From: Pterobdella sp. o SKG-2022 | Lineage: Eukaryota; Annelida; Clitellata; Hirudinida; Piscicolidae | Direction: 5' to 3' | Length of the DNA stretch: 64,000 nucleotides | Assembly (NCBI GenBank): GCA_964035795.1 | Contig: OZ038320.1 | Coordinates: forward strand, 26,667,705 to 26,731,704 | Part shown: one piece after another, positions 62,892 to 64,000 of the stretch | Position numbering within the stretch: position 1 is the first letter of the stretch | Layout: each line of letters opens with the position of its first letter | Notes under the pieces: generated by a model | The model's input: only the letters and a program-made list of their open reading frames with translations | What the model was told of the DNA's origin: nothing | Databases searched by the model: none | Program-made: the position numbers and the translations under genes

Positions 62892-63845
62892 TTATTGTTT
62901 ATCACTAATCACCATTATCACAATAAGTTCCCCCATTAATGATAACAGGGCAATGATCACCACTATCATTGAATCTACATCTACCAACACTACTACTGAC
63001 GTCACTAGCAGTGCTATTAATAGTACCACTATCATTAATACGTCTTTAGGTTTCGATATTACTTTTGATATAAAAACCGGCGCAGCTAATATCATTATAA
63101 AGACAACCATCAGTGTTATAATATGCTCAGACTCATAGGAAACAAGGGTAATAAAGGTTTTGCTGATGGGCGCATCTAAGTTTCTGTGGTGATTGAGTAG
63201 TTTCTGACACATGCGGTTATCGTACGACTGAGATGTTATAAGTGCGCACATCATATCTAGTTTACATGTTTCGTCGCAGTCTTTCCCCTTGAGGTACGAT
63301 TTGTGGTAGTATCTGAAAGGAGTTCCAGTTAGCTTAAGTATGATGTTCTATTATAAATCAATGGCATACAGAATATTCGCAAAAAAACTTTTCGTGAATG
63401 ATACTCGCTTAATGAAGGAGTTTAAAATTAGAGATTGATTCAATTCTTATGAGCTCATGGTGACACAGCTAAATAATGAATAGATGGCTAGATCGAAGTG
63501 CAAAAAAAGATAACGGCAATGGACAATATTTATGATTTGGTCAACTTCATTAAAATTTCGCTTTCCAAGCTGCATTAGATTTAGAAACCTTGTTTTCCCT
63601 TAACATTTATTCATTTTATTTTGAATGCCAATAATAACTATACAATTTCAGAAACTCATTGAAGGAGTTTAGACTTGATATATGTAATAAAAGTTAATGC
63701 CACTATAATCTTGCTCGTAGTTGTATTGCATTGTAAATGTAATCCCTAACTTGAAGTAGGAGTCAAAAAGATATCGATCTTCCTTCATTCTCATCACCAA
63801 TGCGTTATACGACTCTGCACTCAAGTCCCCCATCTTATATGCATT
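62892..63845 (-). CDS. Acid sphingomyelinase-like phosphodiesterase, C-terminal two exons
   Basis: Exons 63845-63751 and 63312-62892 join in phase 2 and encode the last 171 residues; upstream exons lie beyond the right edge. YKMGDLSAESYNALVMRMKED and YYHKSYLKGKDCDETCKLDMMCAL match the C-terminal region of SMPDL3A/3B-type enzymes, which keeps a C-D-x-x-C and a later MC(A) pair. The metallophosphatase core is outside the window, so activity cannot be judged. After the Cys-rich part the chain runs into about 85 residues rich in Val, Ile and Leu (IITLMVVFIMILAAPVFI and further), which could be a membrane or GPI-type tail, or a readthrough of low-complexity DNA. Family call good, tail uncertain. 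Confidence 0.72.
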
Positions 63846-63941
63846 CTGGTGTGGTTTCATCGTTGGGAATATATTTTTTAATATAATTTTATTATAGTTA
63901 GCACTTCTTCCTTTTCCAATGGGTCACTGATTCAATAAAGA

Positions 63942-64000
63942 TAATGTAAGCTAGTCTTACGAAAAGCTTTGTGTCTTTTGAAACAAATATTTTGTGTTTG
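63942..64000. mobile_element. Family-A foldback element, cut by window edge
   Basis: GATAATGTAAGCTAGTCTTA, then CGAAAAGCTTTGTGTC, then AAATATTTTGTGTTTG, matching the right arm of the 6105-6254 copy; the window ends within it. Confidence 0.65.

Noticed and set aside
62953..63138. Thr/Ser-rich plus-strand frame
   Set aside because: It is the antisense of the low-complexity ATC/GTT stretch in the SMPDL3-like last exon; no splice or start context.

Overview
This is an AT-rich animal nuclear genome segment. The genes are split by GT-AG introns, most exons are 50-200 bp, and introns and spacers carry decayed LINEs, foldback (MITE-like) elements, a tRNA-derived SINE and long tandem repeats. TAF1 in 44 exons, UFC1, SETD4, a mitochondrial-type ALDH, MUL1, a LOTUS/Tudor gene and an acid-sphingomyelinase-like gene together point to a metazoan. 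The AT-richness, dense introns and repeat types would suit an invertebrate such as a cnidarian, but that is inference; no marker here fixes the species. I found no bacterial or viral gene and no CRISPR array.

Layout, left to right: 0-3.6 kb is repeat and spacer with a collapsed LINE (2.1-3.1 kb). The two 3' exons of a MUL1-like E3 ligase lie on the minus strand (3.6-4.6 kb). A complete 16-exon ALDH2/ALDH1-type aldehyde dehydrogenase lies on the plus strand (7.86-18.31 kb). It converges on a complete 9-exon SETD4-like lysine methyltransferase on the minus strand (24.30-18.54 kb), two of whose introns contain LINE pieces. From 24.3 to 31.2 kb there is a 32-bp minisatellite, a candidate two-exon two-helix membrane protein interrupted by an (AACT)n array, and a decayed minus-strand LINE. 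TAF1, the large TFIID subunit, fills 53.95-31.21 kb on the minus strand and reads as one 1826-residue frame once the exons are joined. UFC1 (5 exons, plus) starts 464 bp from the TAF1 start, divergently. A LOTUS+Tudor gene (7 exons, plus, 57.6-60.7 kb) follows. The 3' end of an acid-sphingomyelinase-like phosphodiesterase enters from the right edge on the minus strand.

The genes are housekeeping or germline-type and form no pathway cluster. The only layouts with likely regulatory meaning are the TAF1/UFC1 head-to-head pair and the ALDH/SETD4 tail-to-tail pair. Exon limits were set by hand from homology, AG/GT sites and phase: for every gene called complete the exon lengths sum to a multiple of three and the phases match at every junction. 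Untranslated regions are not defined. The least ordinary features are a (GT)n tract that replaces the pyrimidine tract of one TAF1 splice site, a LINE derivative bracketed by (GT)n, an in-frame 162-bp duplication in a LINE endonuclease, a minisatellite with a palindrome in every unit, and the candidate membrane-protein gene.
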